NCBI RefSeq assembly: GCF_028369065.1
Contig: NZ_JAQNDA010000005.1
Location: 124,001-188,000 of the forward strand
Direction: 5' to 3'
DNA from: Marinobacter sp. SS21
GTDB taxonomy: Bacteria > Pseudomonadota > Gammaproteobacteria > Pseudomonadales > Oleiphilaceae
Length of the DNA stretch: 64,000 nt
A model generated the notes under the pieces. The model worked only from the letters and a program-made list of their open reading frames with translations, was not told the origin of the DNA and did no database searches. This document shows positions 9,485 to 19,024 of the stretch, in pieces. The position numbers and the translations under genes were made by a program. Positions within the stretch are counted from its first letter, which is position 1, and each line of letters begins with the position of its first letter.

Positions 9485-12346
9485 TTAGCTCAGGTAAGCC
9501 TGAGACTGGTAGGCCCGGAACTGGGCCTGCCAATCGCTTTGTTCCCCCCAGATTTCCAGTCGCTCCATGGCGGCCAGAAGCTGGTCTTTGAGCCGTTCCA
9601 GATCGGGAGCCGATTGTTTCAGCCCGGTTTCGAACTGATTGGCGGCTTCCCGCAGCTCGGGAACGCCGCAGTAGCGGGTCGCCCCATGCAGCTTGTGAAC
9701 GCACTCCAGTATGCTGTCCATGTCGCTCCTGTCCCACAGCGATCGCAGCCGGGGCAGGTCGCTCTGTAACTGCTCCAGCAACATGCTGAACAGCTCCTCG
9801 GCCAGATCGGTCTTGCCGGCTGCCAGCTGTACGCTTTCGGGAATGTTGACGCACTCCAGTTGTTGTTTGCGGGTAGAGGGGCGAATGCCGCCGCGGGTAT
9901 CCCGCACCTCCTGAATTACGCCGCCGCTGCCGGCTCTGGTGGTGTCGGTATAGCCGGTGTGATCGCGGATGGTGTCCATGAGCTGTTGGCTGCTGATGGG
10001 CTTGGCAAGGTAGCCGTCAAAGCCCTGTTGGGTCAGTCGCTCCCGTTCATCGGCCAGGGCGTGGGCGGTCAGGGCGATGATGGGCAGCTTGCGCGAGTAA
10101 CCGTCCAGGTTTCGCAACCGTTCCGTGGTTTCCACGCCATCCATGCCGGGCATCTGAAGGTCCATGAACACCAGGTCAAAATGGCTCTGGCGAGCCTTGC
10201 TCAACGCCTCGAAGCCGCTGGCTGCGCCTTCCGCCTGAATCTGGTGGTCTCGCAGCAAGGTGAGCACCAGTTTCAGGTTTGCCTCGTTGTCATCCACCGC
10301 CAGCACCCTGGGGGCACCGGCGCCGACGTTGGCACCCTGGTGGCCGGCGCCTTTGGTGGGGGTGCCCTGGAGAATGCCATGAATCAGCAGTAGCAGTTCA
10401 TCGTAGAGGGTGTCCCGACAAACCGGTTTGGTGATATGGCCGCTGGCCAGATTGGAGAGGGGGTCGTCGTGGGTTTCCAGCGTCGGGGTTAGCAGGAGTG
10501 TGCGGCAATCCCGTTCAACCTCCAGTTCCCTGATCAGGCCGCAGTACTGACTGGAGTGCAGCAGGTGCCGGGTGGTGCCCACCAGGGCCAGGGCGTAACC
10601 GGTCTGGTGCAGTTGTGCTTCTTCCACCTTGTCGAGCAGCTCTGAGGGCGAGGCCGCCCGTTCCACCACCAGGCCCCAGTCCCGCATCAGGTGTTCGATG
10701 GCCAATCCGGAGGTTTTCTGATGTTCCAGGTAAATGACTTTTTCGCCCCGCAAGGCATCCTTGGGTGAGGTGGGTTCCTTGGTGGCGGACAGGTCAGCGG
10801 TGAGGGTGAACCAGAAGGTCGAGCCCTTGCCGAGCTCGCTTTCCAGACCGATGGTGCCGCCCATTTCCTCCACCAGGCGCTTGGATATCGCCAGGCCGAG
10901 CCCGGTGCCGCCATACTGACGGGCCGTGGACGCGTCAGCCTGATTGAAGGCGTTGAACAGCGACTGTTGCTGGGCCCGGGACAGGCCAACGCCGGAATCG
11001 GTAATGCTCAGGCGCAGGGTGGCTCGATGACTCTCGGCATCTTCTTCGTCCAGACTGGCCCGCAGCACCACCTCGCCAGTCTGGGTGAACTTGATGGCGT
11101 TGTTGACCAGGTTGGTGATGACCTGTTTGACCCGCAACGGATCGCCCATGATGTTGTCCGGCACGTCGTTGTACACCAGCGGCACCAGGTCCAGATTCTT
11201 GCTGTGGGCGGCGGGAGCGAGCATCACCATGACGTCTTCGATGATATCGCGGAGCTGGAAAGGAACCCGGTCCAGCATCAGCTTGCCCGCCTCGATCTTC
11301 GAGAAATCAAGGATGTCGTTGATGATGGTCAGCAGGATCTCCGACGACTTGCGAATGGTGCTGAGATGGTCCCGTTGCTGCTTCGGCATCGGGCTCTTCA
11401 GCAGCAGCTCGGTGAAGCCGATGATGCCGTTCAGCGGTGTGCGAATTTCGTGGGACATGTTGGCCAGAAATTCGGACTTGATCCGACTGGCTTCCAGCGC
11501 TTCCTTGCGGGCGAAGTCCAGTTCAATGTTCTGGATCTCGATGGTCTCCAGCGTTTCTCGGAGATCCTCCGTGGCCTGATCGATATTCTGCTGCATTTCG
11601 GCCTGGGCCTTGCTGAGTTCTGCCGCCATGGCGTTGAGCCCAGACTCCAGTTGCTCGAATTCCGGGCCCGCCTCGGTGTAGACCCGGGTGTCGAGTTTGC
11701 CTTCCTTAAGGTGGGCGACCGCATTGTTGAGTTCGAAAATCGGATCGGTAAAGGCCCGACTGAGTCTGACCGCGATCAGCAGGCTCAGGATCACGCCGGC
11801 GAGCACCAGTAACAGCGAGATCAGCAACGCCTTGTAGGTTTCCTTCTCGGTGCGGATGTGGGACATCTCCACCGCCACCCAGCCGATTGGCGCGCGGGAG
11901 ACGGCGGTGCCGGACCCGAGATCCAGCAAGCTCTCGATCATCAGGTCCTGGAGGTGAACCGGGGTCACGAACAGGGTGCTGTTCGCCCGTTCCAGTCGCA
12001 GTGCCTGGCCATTGCTCAAGCTGTCTTCGGGCAGTGGTTCGCGGGCTCCCGGACCGGTATGCAGCAGGCGCTTGTGATTGGCGTCGTAAAAGGTAATGGA
12101 GCGAACATCCTGTTCTTCCAACAGGGCGTTGGAGAGACTGCTCAGTAGGCTGCGATTGGCGGTAAACATGCCATATTCGGCGCCAGCCGCCAGTTGCCGC
12201 GAGAGGGAATCGCCCCGATCCTGCAGGAGTTGCTCGATGTTCTTGACCCAGCTCAGGGAAAAAAACAGCCCCAGCATCAAGGTGGTCAGCAACGTGGGGA
12301 CAAGCGTCACCACCAGTACTTTTTTGCGAATGCCCCAGCGACGCAT
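9485..12346 (-). CDS. gacS: Hybrid sensor histidine kinase GacS/BarA
   Basis: 953 residues. Membrane helix (10-30), periplasmic domain (~35-170), second helix (~172-194), HAMP, then the kinase core with phospho-acceptor His299 in MSHEIRTP and an ATPase domain ([15 protein letters not shown]). A degenerate receiver-like stretch, a true receiver ([22 protein letters not shown]) and a C-terminal HPt domain ([14 protein letters not shown]) follow. This is the GacS layout; GacS phosphorylates GacA, which drives small regulatory RNAs controlling CsrA/RsmA. The divergent cysM-rlmD-relA-mazG neighbours are those of gacS in Pseudomonas. Confidence 0.93.
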   Translation of the reverse strand: MRRWGIRKKVLVVTLVPTLLTTLMLGLFFSLSWVKNIEQLLQDRGDSLSRQLAAGAEYGMFTANRSLLSSLSNALLEEQDVRSITFYDANHKRLLHTGPGAREPLPEDSLSNGQALRLERANSTLFVTPVHLQDLMIESLLDLGSGTAVSRAPIGWVAVEMSHIRTEKETYKALLISLLLVLAGVILSLLIAVRLSRAFTDPIFELNNAVAHLKEGKLDTRVYTEAGPEFEQLESGLNAMAAELSKAQAEMQQNIDQATEDLRETLETIEIQNIELDFARKEALEASRIKSEFLANMSHEIRTPLNGIIGFTELLLKSPMPKQQRDHLSTIRKSSEILLTIINDILDFSKIEAGKLMLDRVPFQLRDIIEDVMVMLAPAAHSKNLDLVPLVYNDVPDNIMGDPLRVKQVITNLVNNAIKFTQTGEVVLRASLDEEDAESHRATLRLSITDSGVGLSRAQQQSLFNAFNQADASTARQYGGTGLGLAISKRLVEEMGGTIGLESELGKGSTFWFTLTADLSATKEPTSPKDALRGEKVIYLEHQKTSGLAIEHLMRDWGLVVERAASPSELLDKVEEAQLHQTGYALALVGTTRHLLHSSQYCGLIRELEVERDCRTLLLTPTLETHDDPLSNLASGHITKPVCRDTLYDELLLLIHGILQGTPTKGAGHQGANVGAGAPRVLAVDDNEANLKLVLTLLRDHQIQAEGAASGFEALSKARQSHFDLVFMDLQMPGMDGVETTERLRNLDGYSRKLPIIALTAHALADERERLTQQGFDGYLAKPISSQQLMDTIRDHTGYTDTTRAGSGGVIQEVRDTRGGIRPSTRKQQLECVNIPESVQLAAGKTDLAEELFSMLLEQLQSDLPRLRSLWDRSDMDSILECVHKLHGATRYCGVPELREAANQFETGLKQSAPDLERLKDQLLAAMERLEIWGEQSDWQAQFRAYQSQAYLS

Positions 12347-12602
12347 GTCCTGATCCCGCGGTTATGCCCCTCCGGCCTCTTTTGTCCGGATGGTGGCCTG
12401 CTTCCCTGTCAGAATAGATGAATCGGGAAAAGATGGCTGTAACATTTTCCCCGGTTATAGCTGGCAGTCATGGTTTTAGCGAGAACCCGTATTGGGCGAC
12501 CGCTGCGTTAACGCGTATGATGCGAACCCTGAGTGTATCACAGGCCGGCCGCAGGTCATCTTGCCGGGCTGATGGATACGGCTGACAGGAGTGGAATCCC
12601 AT

Positions 12603-13496
12603 ATGCATTTCCCAACCATCGAAGACTATGTCGGGCACACACCGCTGGTGCGCCTGCAACGTTTGCCCGGCGACACCAGTAACCGGGTCCTGGCCAAGCT
12701 GGAGGGTAACAACCCGGCCGGTTCGGTCAAGGATCGCCCCGCCCTGAGCATGATTCAGGAAGCGGAGCGGCGTGGTGATATTCGACCGGGCGATACCCTG
12801 ATCGAGGCGACCAGCGGTAACACCGGCATTGCCCTGGCCATGGCCGCCGCCATCAAGGGGTATCGGATGATCCTGATCATGCCGGAAAACATGAGCGAGG
12901 AGCGCCGTGCTTCCATGCGGGCCTACGGCGCGGACATCATCACCGTCAGTCAGCAGCAGGGCATGGAAGGCGCCCGGGATCTGGCTCAACAGATGCAGGT
13001 CGAGGGACGTGGCCGGGTGCTCGACCAGTTCGCCAATCTGGACAATCCGCTGGCCCATTATCGTGGCACCGGCCCGGAAATCTGGGAGCAGACCGCCGGA
13101 CGGGTCACCCACTTTGTCAGCTCCATGGGCACCACCGGCACCATCATGGGGGTCTCCCAGTACCTCAAAGAGCGCAATCCGGATATTCAGATTGTCGGGC
13201 TACAACCCCAGGAGGGCGCCTCCATTCCAGGCATCCGGCGCTGGCCCGAGGCCTACCTGCCAAAGATTTTTGACGCCTCGCGGGTGGATCAAGTGGTGGA
13301 CATCGGCCAGCAGGAAGCGGAAGACACCATGCGGGCATTGGCCCGGGAAGAAGGTATTTTCTGCGGGGTGTCGTCCGGTGGCGCCATTGCCGGAGCCCTC
13401 AGGTTGTCCCGGGAGGTTGAAAATGCGGTAATCGTGGCCATTATTTGTGACCGGGGTGACCGTTATCTGTCCACCGGAGTGTTCCCTGGCGCCTGA
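12603..13496 (+). CDS. cysM: Cysteine synthase B
   Basis: PLP enzyme of 297 residues making cysteine from O-acetylserine and sulfide or thiosulfate. PLP lysine Lys43 lies in AGSVKDRPA, and the phosphate-binding loop TSGNTG is at 70-75. The [15 protein letters not shown] context is the CysM rather than the CysK form. The ATG at 12603 ([15 protein letters not shown]) has AGGAG 11 bp upstream and matches family N-termini; a GTG at 12591 would add four residues. It is divergent from gacS across a 256-bp gap. Confidence 0.95.
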   Translation: MHFPTIEDYVGHTPLVRLQRLPGDTSNRVLAKLEGNNPAGSVKDRPALSMIQEAERRGDIRPGDTLIEATSGNTGIALAMAAAIKGYRMILIMPENMSEERRASMRAYGADIITVSQQQGMEGARDLAQQMQVEGRGRVLDQFANLDNPLAHYRGTGPEIWEQTAGRVTHFVSSMGTTGTIMGVSQYLKERNPDIQIVGLQPQEGASIPGIRRWPEAYLPKIFDASRVDQVVDIGQQEAEDTMRALAREEGIFCGVSSGGAIAGALRLSREVENAVIVAIICDRGDRYLSTGVFPGA

Positions 13497-13587
13497 CCGC
13501 CGGCGCCCGTATTCCAGGACCGTGGCGGGTACCGGTTGTACCGAAGCCGTTGCGGTCGTGATTAAAAGCCTTTTCAGAGTAAGCAGT

Positions 13588-14925
13588 ATGAGTAGACGTC
13601 GCAGGAAAAGCCTGCCCACCGAACCGATTCAATGCGTCATCGAAAAACTGAGCCATGACGGCCGGGGGATTGCTCACCTGGATGGCAAGATCCAGTTTGT
13701 CGACGGTGCCTTGCCCGGTGAGACGGTGATGGCGAAATATGTCAGCTCCCGCAGCAAATTCGATGAGCTGCGGGCCGAGCAGGTGGTGGCGGCGGTTCCC
13801 GAACGCGCCGTGCCGCCGTGCGAATTTGCCGATCTGTGTGGCGGGTGCAGTCTCCAGCACATGGGCAGCGATGCCCAGATCCAGTTCAAGGAAGACACCC
13901 TGCGCGAGCACTTTGCCCACTTTGGTGGCATCGAACCGGAGGAATGGGTTGCGCCGATGCGGTCCCAGGATCTGGGCTACCGCCGTAAGGCACGGCTGGG
14001 GGTGCGTTACGTGCACAAGCGGGAGTCGGTATTGGTCGGTTTCCGCGAAAAGCGCAACAGTTTCCTGACCGATATTGATCGTTGTGTGGTGATGGACCCG
14101 CGCATCGGCGAGCGCATCACGCCGTTGCGGGAGCTGCTCCACACCCTGGCCGGCTACCAGCGCATACCCCAGGTGGAGGTCGCCTGTGGTGATGATGTGG
14201 TGGCGTTGGTGGTCCGACACATGGACCCGCTGAGCGAGGACGACCTGGCCAAGTTGATCGCCTTTGGCCAGGCCCACGATTTGCATATCTACCTGCAGCC
14301 CAAGGGGCCGGACACGGTTCATCGGGTTTGGCCCGAAGACGGCGAGGAACGCTTGTCCTATCGGCTGGAGGAGTTTGACCTGAGCTTGAAATTCCATCCG
14401 ATGGATTTCACCCAGGTCAACGCCGGCATCAACCAGCAGATGGTCCACCGAGCGGTGGAGTGGCTCGATGTGCAGCCCGAAGAGCGGGTGCTGGACCTGT
14501 TTTGTGGTCTGGGGAATTTCACGCTCCCCCTGGCCCGTCGCGCGGGTCGGGTGGTTGGCGTGGAAGGTGACGATGCCATGGTGGTACGGGGACGGGAAAA
14601 TGCCAAGCTGAACGGGCTGGACAACGTGGCCTTCCACGGCGCCAACCTGCACGGAGACTTTACCACCGAACCCTGGGCCCAGGAGGGATTCGACAAGATC
14701 CTGATCGACCCACCCCGTTCCGGCGCCGAGGAAGTGTGTGAATACCTGACGGCCTTCGGTGCCAACCGGATCGTGTACGTCTCCTGTAATCCGGCAACTC
14801 TGGCCCGGGACGCCGGAGTCATGGTTCGCAACGGCTATCGCCTGGTGCGAGCCGGTGTGATGGACATGTTCCCCCACACCACGCATGTGGAATCGATTGC
14901 GCTGTTCGAGCGGGAGAGCAATTAA
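13588..14925 (+). CDS. rlmD: 23S rRNA (uracil-1939-C5) methyltransferase
   Basis: 445 residues from the ATG at 13588. An N-terminal TRAM domain is followed by the [4Fe-4S] cysteines Cys78, Cys84 and Cys87 ([10 protein letters not shown]) and a likely fourth in DRCVVMD. The SAM-binding motif is [15 protein letters not shown] and the catalytic-Cys motif is [12 protein letters not shown]. An upstream frame extension to 13447 overlaps the cysM coding end and lacks family similarity. The order cysM-rlmD-relA is as in Pseudomonas. Confidence 0.95.
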   Translation: MSRRRRKSLPTEPIQCVIEKLSHDGRGIAHLDGKIQFVDGALPGETVMAKYVSSRSKFDELRAEQVVAAVPERAVPPCEFADLCGGCSLQHMGSDAQIQFKEDTLREHFAHFGGIEPEEWVAPMRSQDLGYRRKARLGVRYVHKRESVLVGFREKRNSFLTDIDRCVVMDPRIGERITPLRELLHTLAGYQRIPQVEVACGDDVVALVVRHMDPLSEDDLAKLIAFGQAHDLHIYLQPKGPDTVHRVWPEDGEERLSYRLEEFDLSLKFHPMDFTQVNAGINQQMVHRAVEWLDVQPEERVLDLFCGLGNFTLPLARRAGRVVGVEGDDAMVVRGRENAKLNGLDNVAFHGANLHGDFTTEPWAQEGFDKILIDPPRSGAEEVCEYLTAFGANRIVYVSCNPATLARDAGVMVRNGYRLVRAGVMDMFPHTTHVESIALFERESN

Positions 14926-14978
14926 CGGTCATCCAATCAGGGATGATTGGAGCGAAACACAGGAAAGATAGAGCCGGC

Positions 14979-17216
14979 ATGGTCAAAGTTCGCGAAGACT
15001 ACGTGGTGAATCAGGATGGCGAGCTCGACATCGAGCGATGGGTTCGTCAGATCGAATCGCAAACCCATCTGGAAGATGCGGCGCAGTTCCGTCGTGCCTG
15101 TGAAAAAGCGGCCGAAATTGATCTCCAGGCAGTCCAGGAGGACCGGCTTTGGGCACCTGGCGCCAGTAGCTTTCGCACCGGGTTGGATATGGCCCAGGTG
15201 CTGGTGGAACTGCACCTGGATCAGGCCAGTCTGGTGGCCGCCATACTGTACCGCGCGGTGCGCGAGGAACGGGCCTCGTTGGAGGAGATTCGGGCCGAGT
15301 TTGGTGACGAAGTCGCCGGTCTGATCGACGGGGTCCGGCAGATGGCCGCTATCTCAGCGATCCATCACCCGTTGAAGGGCAACGTGCTGGGACAGAGTCA
15401 GGGCCAGCTCGATAACGTGCGCAAGATGCTGGTGACCATGATTGACGACGTCCGGGTGGCGCTGATCAAGCTGGCCGAACGCACCTGTGCCATTCGCGCC
15501 GTCAAGGGTGCCGCCCCGGAGAAGCGGATGCGGGTGGCCCGGGAAGTCTTCGACATCTATGCGCCGCTGGCCCACCGGCTGGGCATCGGTCACATCAAAT
15601 GGGAGCTGGAGGATCTGTCCTTCCGCTACCTGCACGGCTCCGCCTACAAAAAAATCGCCAAGTTGCTGGACGAGCGACGACTCGACCGGGACAGCTACAT
15701 CGGCCGGGTCTTGCATGCCCTCAAGGGCGAGTTGGTGTCCGCCGGGATCGACGGCGAACTGTCGGGCCGGGCTAAACACATCTACAGCATCTGGCGCAAG
15801 ATGCGGCGCAAGGGCATCGATTTCTCCCAGGTTTACGACGTGCGGGCGGTGCGCATCCTGGTGCCGGAGGTGCGCGACTGTTATGCCGCGCTTGGCATCG
15901 TCCACAGTCTCTGGCGCCATATCCCCAATGAGTTTGACGACTACATCGCCAACCCCAAGGAGAACGGTTACCAGTCTCTGCATACCGCCGTGGTTGGGCC
16001 GGAAGGCAAGGTGATGGAAGTTCAGATCCGTACTCACCAGATGCATGAGGAGGCGGAGCTGGGTGTGTGTGCCCATTGGCTGTACAAGGGCATGGACAAT
16101 GGCAAAAAGTCCTCGGGCTACGACGCCAAGATTAACTGGCTGCGTCAGGTCATGGAGTGGCAGGAGGAGTTGGGAGACCTGTCCGGCCTGGCCGATCATC
16201 TGAAATCCGACGTTGCCTCGGACCGGGTCTATGTCTTTACCCCGGAGGGTCACGTGGTGGATCTGCCGCAGGGGGCGACCCCGGTGGATTTTGCCTACCG
16301 CGTGCATACCGAGGTGGGGCATGCCTGCCGCGGCGCCCGGGTTAACGGTCGCATTGTGCCGCTGACCTATCCGCTCAAAACCGGCGAGCAGGTGTCGATC
16401 CTGACCTCCAACAATCCGGCTCCGAGCCGGGATTGGCTCAACCCCAGCCTGGGCTATATCCAGACCTCCCGAGCGCGGGCCAAGGTGACCCACTGGTTCA
16501 AACAGCAGGATCACGATCGCAACGTGATTGACGGCCGGGCCATCCTGGAAGACGAATTCAAACGGCTGTCGATCCACGAACTCGATCTCAGTCAGCTGGC
16601 CCAGAAAGTCAATTATCACTCCGCCGAGGACATGTTCGCCGCCGTCGGCGCTGGCGACCTGCGGTCAACCCACGTCGCCAATGTCGCCCAGCAACTGCTG
16701 GAGCCCCGCAGTCAGCAGTTGGACCTGAAGCTGGTACGGGATAGCCACAAAACCTACGACACCGAATCGGATATCCAGATCCAGGGGGTGGGCAAGCTCA
16801 AGACCCAGGTCGCCAAGTGCTGCAAGCCGCTGCCAGGCGACGCCATCGGTGGTTATATCACTATTGGCCGGGGCGTGACGGTGCATCGCCAGGATTGCCT
16901 CACCTTCCTGAACCTGAGGGAATATGAACCGAACCGCATTATTGAAGTGGATTGGGGGACGCGTCCGGAGGCGGTTTATCCGGTCGATATCGAGATTGAG
17001 GCTTACGACCGATCGGGGCTGCTGCGGGACATCACCCAGGTGCTGACCTCCTCCCGCAGCAACGTGATCGCCCTGAATACGGTCTCCAATCCGGATGACA
17101 ACACCGCCACCATGACGGTGACGGTGGAAATCAGCAGCCTGGAGCAACTGGCCCGCCTGCTGGCGCAGATTCGCAACCTGCCGAATATTGTCGAAGTCCG
17201 GCGGAGGCGGAGATGA
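14979..17216 (+). CDS. relA: (p)ppGpp synthetase RelA
   Basis: 745 residues from the ATG at 14979 (MVKVREDYVV), which matches family N-termini and has AGGAAAG upstream; an ATG at 14943 is the alternative. The N-terminal HD region lacks the HD pair (ILYRAVREERAS), as expected for a synthetase-only RelA. The synthetase domain (GRAKHIYSIWRKM, YDVRAVRILV, NPKENGYQSLHT), TGS domain (~395-455), a conserved zinc-finger-like region (AKCCKPLPGD) and C-terminal ACT domain follow. It senses uncharged tRNA on ribosomes. Its stop overlaps mazG by 4 bp. Confidence 0.97.
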   Translation: MVKVREDYVVNQDGELDIERWVRQIESQTHLEDAAQFRRACEKAAEIDLQAVQEDRLWAPGASSFRTGLDMAQVLVELHLDQASLVAAILYRAVREERASLEEIRAEFGDEVAGLIDGVRQMAAISAIHHPLKGNVLGQSQGQLDNVRKMLVTMIDDVRVALIKLAERTCAIRAVKGAAPEKRMRVAREVFDIYAPLAHRLGIGHIKWELEDLSFRYLHGSAYKKIAKLLDERRLDRDSYIGRVLHALKGELVSAGIDGELSGRAKHIYSIWRKMRRKGIDFSQVYDVRAVRILVPEVRDCYAALGIVHSLWRHIPNEFDDYIANPKENGYQSLHTAVVGPEGKVMEVQIRTHQMHEEAELGVCAHWLYKGMDNGKKSSGYDAKINWLRQVMEWQEELGDLSGLADHLKSDVASDRVYVFTPEGHVVDLPQGATPVDFAYRVHTEVGHACRGARVNGRIVPLTYPLKTGEQVSILTSNNPAPSRDWLNPSLGYIQTSRARAKVTHWFKQQDHDRNVIDGRAILEDEFKRLSIHELDLSQLAQKVNYHSAEDMFAAVGAGDLRSTHVANVAQQLLEPRSQQLDLKLVRDSHKTYDTESDIQIQGVGKLKTQVAKCCKPLPGDAIGGYITIGRGVTVHRQDCLTFLNLREYEPNRIIEVDWGTRPEAVYPVDIEIEAYDRSGLLRDITQVLTSSRSNVIALNTVSNPDDNTATMTVTVEISSLEQLARLLAQIRNLPNIVEVRRRRR

Positions 17217-18064
17217 GCTATACATTGGACGACCTCAAATACCTGATGGCCCGGTTGCGCAAGCCGGACACAGGGTGTCCTTGGGACCTGAAGCAGGATT
17301 TCGCCTCCATTGTGCCCCATACCCTGGAAGAGGCCTACGAGGTGGCGGATGCCATCGAACGGGAAGACTTCCCGCACCTGGAGGATGAACTGGGGGATCT
17401 GCTGTTTCAGGTGGTGTTCTACAGTCAGTTAGGGCGCGAGCAGGGGCATTTCGAGTTCGACAGCATCGTCGATAACCTGGTCCGAAAACTCGTTCGCCGT
17501 CATCCTCACGTTTTTCCTGATGGCACCTTGGCCAGCGAAGTGGACCCGGATAACCGCCCCACGGAGGCGGAGATCAAGGCCAGCTGGGAGCGGATCAAGG
17601 CCGAGGAGCGGGCACAGGCGTCGCAACGGACGGTCGCGGCAGCGGCGTCAAGCCGTCTGGACGGCATCGCACGCACCCTGCCGGCCATGGCCCGCGCCGA
17701 AAAGCTCCAGCGTCGGGCTTCCCATCATGGCTTTGACTGGCCCTCGGTTGAGCCGGTCTTCGACAAGCTCCACGAGGAAATTGACGAACTCAAGGAAGCC
17801 TTGCAGCAGGCCCAGGCCGGCACCGGTGATCCGGCCGCAGTGGCCGACGAACTGGGCGACCTGCTGTTTGTCTGCGTCAACCTCGCCCGGTTCATGAGGG
17901 TCAACCCGGAACAGGCGTTGCAGGGAACCAACCATAAATTTGAGACCCGGTTTCGCGCCATTGAAGCGAAACTGGCCGACGAAGGGCGGGATATGGATAG
18001 CGAGCCCCTGGAAGCCCTGGATCGAATCTGGCAGTCGGTCAAGGGTGTCGAGAAGCAACGCTAA
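17213..18064 (+). CDS. mazG: Nucleoside triphosphate pyrophosphohydrolase MazG
   Basis: 283 residues with two MazG domains. The first has EEAYEVADAIE and EDELGDLLFQVV, the second EEIDELKEAL and DELGDLLFVCVN; these acidic helices bind Mg2+. MazG hydrolyses NTPs to NMP and, in E. coli, lowers ppGpp. The ATGA overlap with relA implies one transcript and coupled translation. Confidence 0.95.
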   Translation: MSYTLDDLKYLMARLRKPDTGCPWDLKQDFASIVPHTLEEAYEVADAIEREDFPHLEDELGDLLFQVVFYSQLGREQGHFEFDSIVDNLVRKLVRRHPHVFPDGTLASEVDPDNRPTEAEIKASWERIKAEERAQASQRTVAAAASSRLDGIARTLPAMARAEKLQRRASHHGFDWPSVEPVFDKLHEEIDELKEALQQAQAGTGDPAAVADELGDLLFVCVNLARFMRVNPEQALQGTNHKFETRFRAIEAKLADEGRDMDSEPLEALDRIWQSVKGVEKQR

Positions 18065-18101
18065 CCAACGGTCGTTTCGATAGGTGCCATCCGGAGCCAG
18101 A

Positions 18102-18186
18102 TACTATCCGTAACTAGCTACAATCCGTGGCTAGGTACAATTCGTGGCTAGGTACAATCCGTGGCTAGGTACAATCCGTAACGATA
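18102..18186. repeat. Five 17-bp tandem repeats between mazG and a small orphan gene
   Basis: Five head-to-tail units start at 18102, 18119, 18136, 18153 and 18170. The consensus is TACAATCCGTGGCTAGG. Units 2-4 differ at one base; the first and last are diverged (TAACTAGC and TAACGATA tails). Each unit carries TACAAT, which resembles a -10 hexamer. The array ends 100 bp before the start codon at 18287. Function unknown: it could be regulatory or simple slippage. Confidence 0.9.
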
Positions 18187-18286
18187 TAGCAGCGCCCGGA
18201 ACGACAGCTTCAGCTAAACTTTTCGATAATGGCCGCGCTAATGGCGGCGGCCAGTCAGGGCATGAAAAGGCGGGAGTTACGGTACT

Positions 18287-18631
18287 ATGAAGATAAAGGA
18301 TCTGGTCAATTATTGGGATAAGCACGCACGGGGCAGGCTAACTCGCGACGCTTATTTTATGGCGCTGTCAGATCAGCATCACCAGCGGTTGGAAAAGTTG
18401 GCCGCCGTGTATCCGATGAAAACACCGCAGGACCTGTTGCGGGACCTGATTTCGGCTTCTCTCGATGAGCTGGAAACCAGTTTTCCCTATGTGCAGGGCA
18501 CTAAGGTGGTGGCGTTTGATGAAGATGGATTTGAAATCTATGAGGACGAGGGGCTGACGCCCCGGTTCGTCAGCCTGAGCCAGAAGCACATCCAGACGCT
18601 GAAGGCCCGTCAGCTCGAATCCGTCGCTTGA
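18287..18631 (+). CDS. Small orphan protein, paralogue of the 18708-18941 gene
   Basis: 114 residues, soluble, with no signal peptide. It begins MKIKDLVNYWDKHARGRLTR and has the helical stretch DLLRDLISASLDELETSFPYV. Close relatives occur in Pseudomonas, where some carry the label 'type 1 pili tip component'; nothing in the sequence supports a pilus role. The convergent 77-residue neighbour has the same start pattern (MK-x-x-DL-x-x-YW) and the same helix pattern, so the two are probably diverged copies. Tandem repeats precede it. Confidence 0.7.
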   Translation: MKIKDLVNYWDKHARGRLTRDAYFMALSDQHHQRLEKLAAVYPMKTPQDLLRDLISASLDELETSFPYVQGTKVVAFDEDGFEIYEDEGLTPRFVSLSQKHIQTLKARQLESVA

Positions 18632-18663
18632 GTTCCGCTCGGTAACTCACCAGTCAGTGCTGC

Positions 18664-18691
18664 GCAGGGTGTGGCGGTCACCACACCCTGC
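18664..18691. terminator. Stem-loop between the two convergent small genes, possible bidirectional terminator
   Basis: An 11-bp perfect stem (18664-18674 with 18681-18691, GCAGGGTGTGG) has a 6-nt loop. It lies between two convergent stop codons. No T-run follows on either strand, so termination is plausible but unproven. Confidence 0.5.
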
Positions 18692-18707
18692 CATCTCGAC
18701 TTCCGCT

Positions 18708-18941
18708 TTACTTATCCTTCCCCGCGAGCTTGTCCTTCAGCGGGCTTTGGCGCACCAGATCGTCCAGGGCGGCGGACACCATGTCATTGAGAATGTCGGC
18801 TTCCGACCGGTGCGGGTAGAGATCCGCCAGGGCGGCGATGCGGGCGGCGTCCTCCAGCGGCAGCCGCAGATTGTAGTCGTGGCTCCGCTCGACCGGATCT
18901 TGCTTTGTTTCCCAGTACTTGGGCAAATCGGTTACTTTCAT
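18708..18941 (-). CDS. Small orphan protein, short paralogue of the 18287-18631 gene
   Basis: 77 residues. It starts MKVTDLPKYWETKQDPVERS and continues with LADLYPHRSEADILNDMVSAALDDL, which aligns with LAAVYPMKTPQDLLRDLISASLDEL of its convergent neighbour. It lacks that protein's acidic C-terminal third and ends in a Lys-rich tail. AGGAGT sits just upstream of the ATG. Function unknown. It is divergent from ppc across 83 bp. Confidence 0.72.
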   Translation of the reverse strand: MKVTDLPKYWETKQDPVERSHDYNLRLPLEDAARIAALADLYPHRSEADILNDMVSAALDDLVRQSPLKDKLAGKDK

Positions 18942-19024
18942 GAATACTCCTTGCGGCCACTTGCGTTAATCGTTATTAGTATCGGTACAACCGTTGGTCT
19001 TCGTCAATTCAAAAGGAAGCCGTT

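Noticed and set aside
12424..12451. GGGAAAA/TTTTCCC inverted repeat between gacS and cysM
   Set aside because: Seven-base arms with a 13-base gap in a short promoter region; too weak to call an operator.
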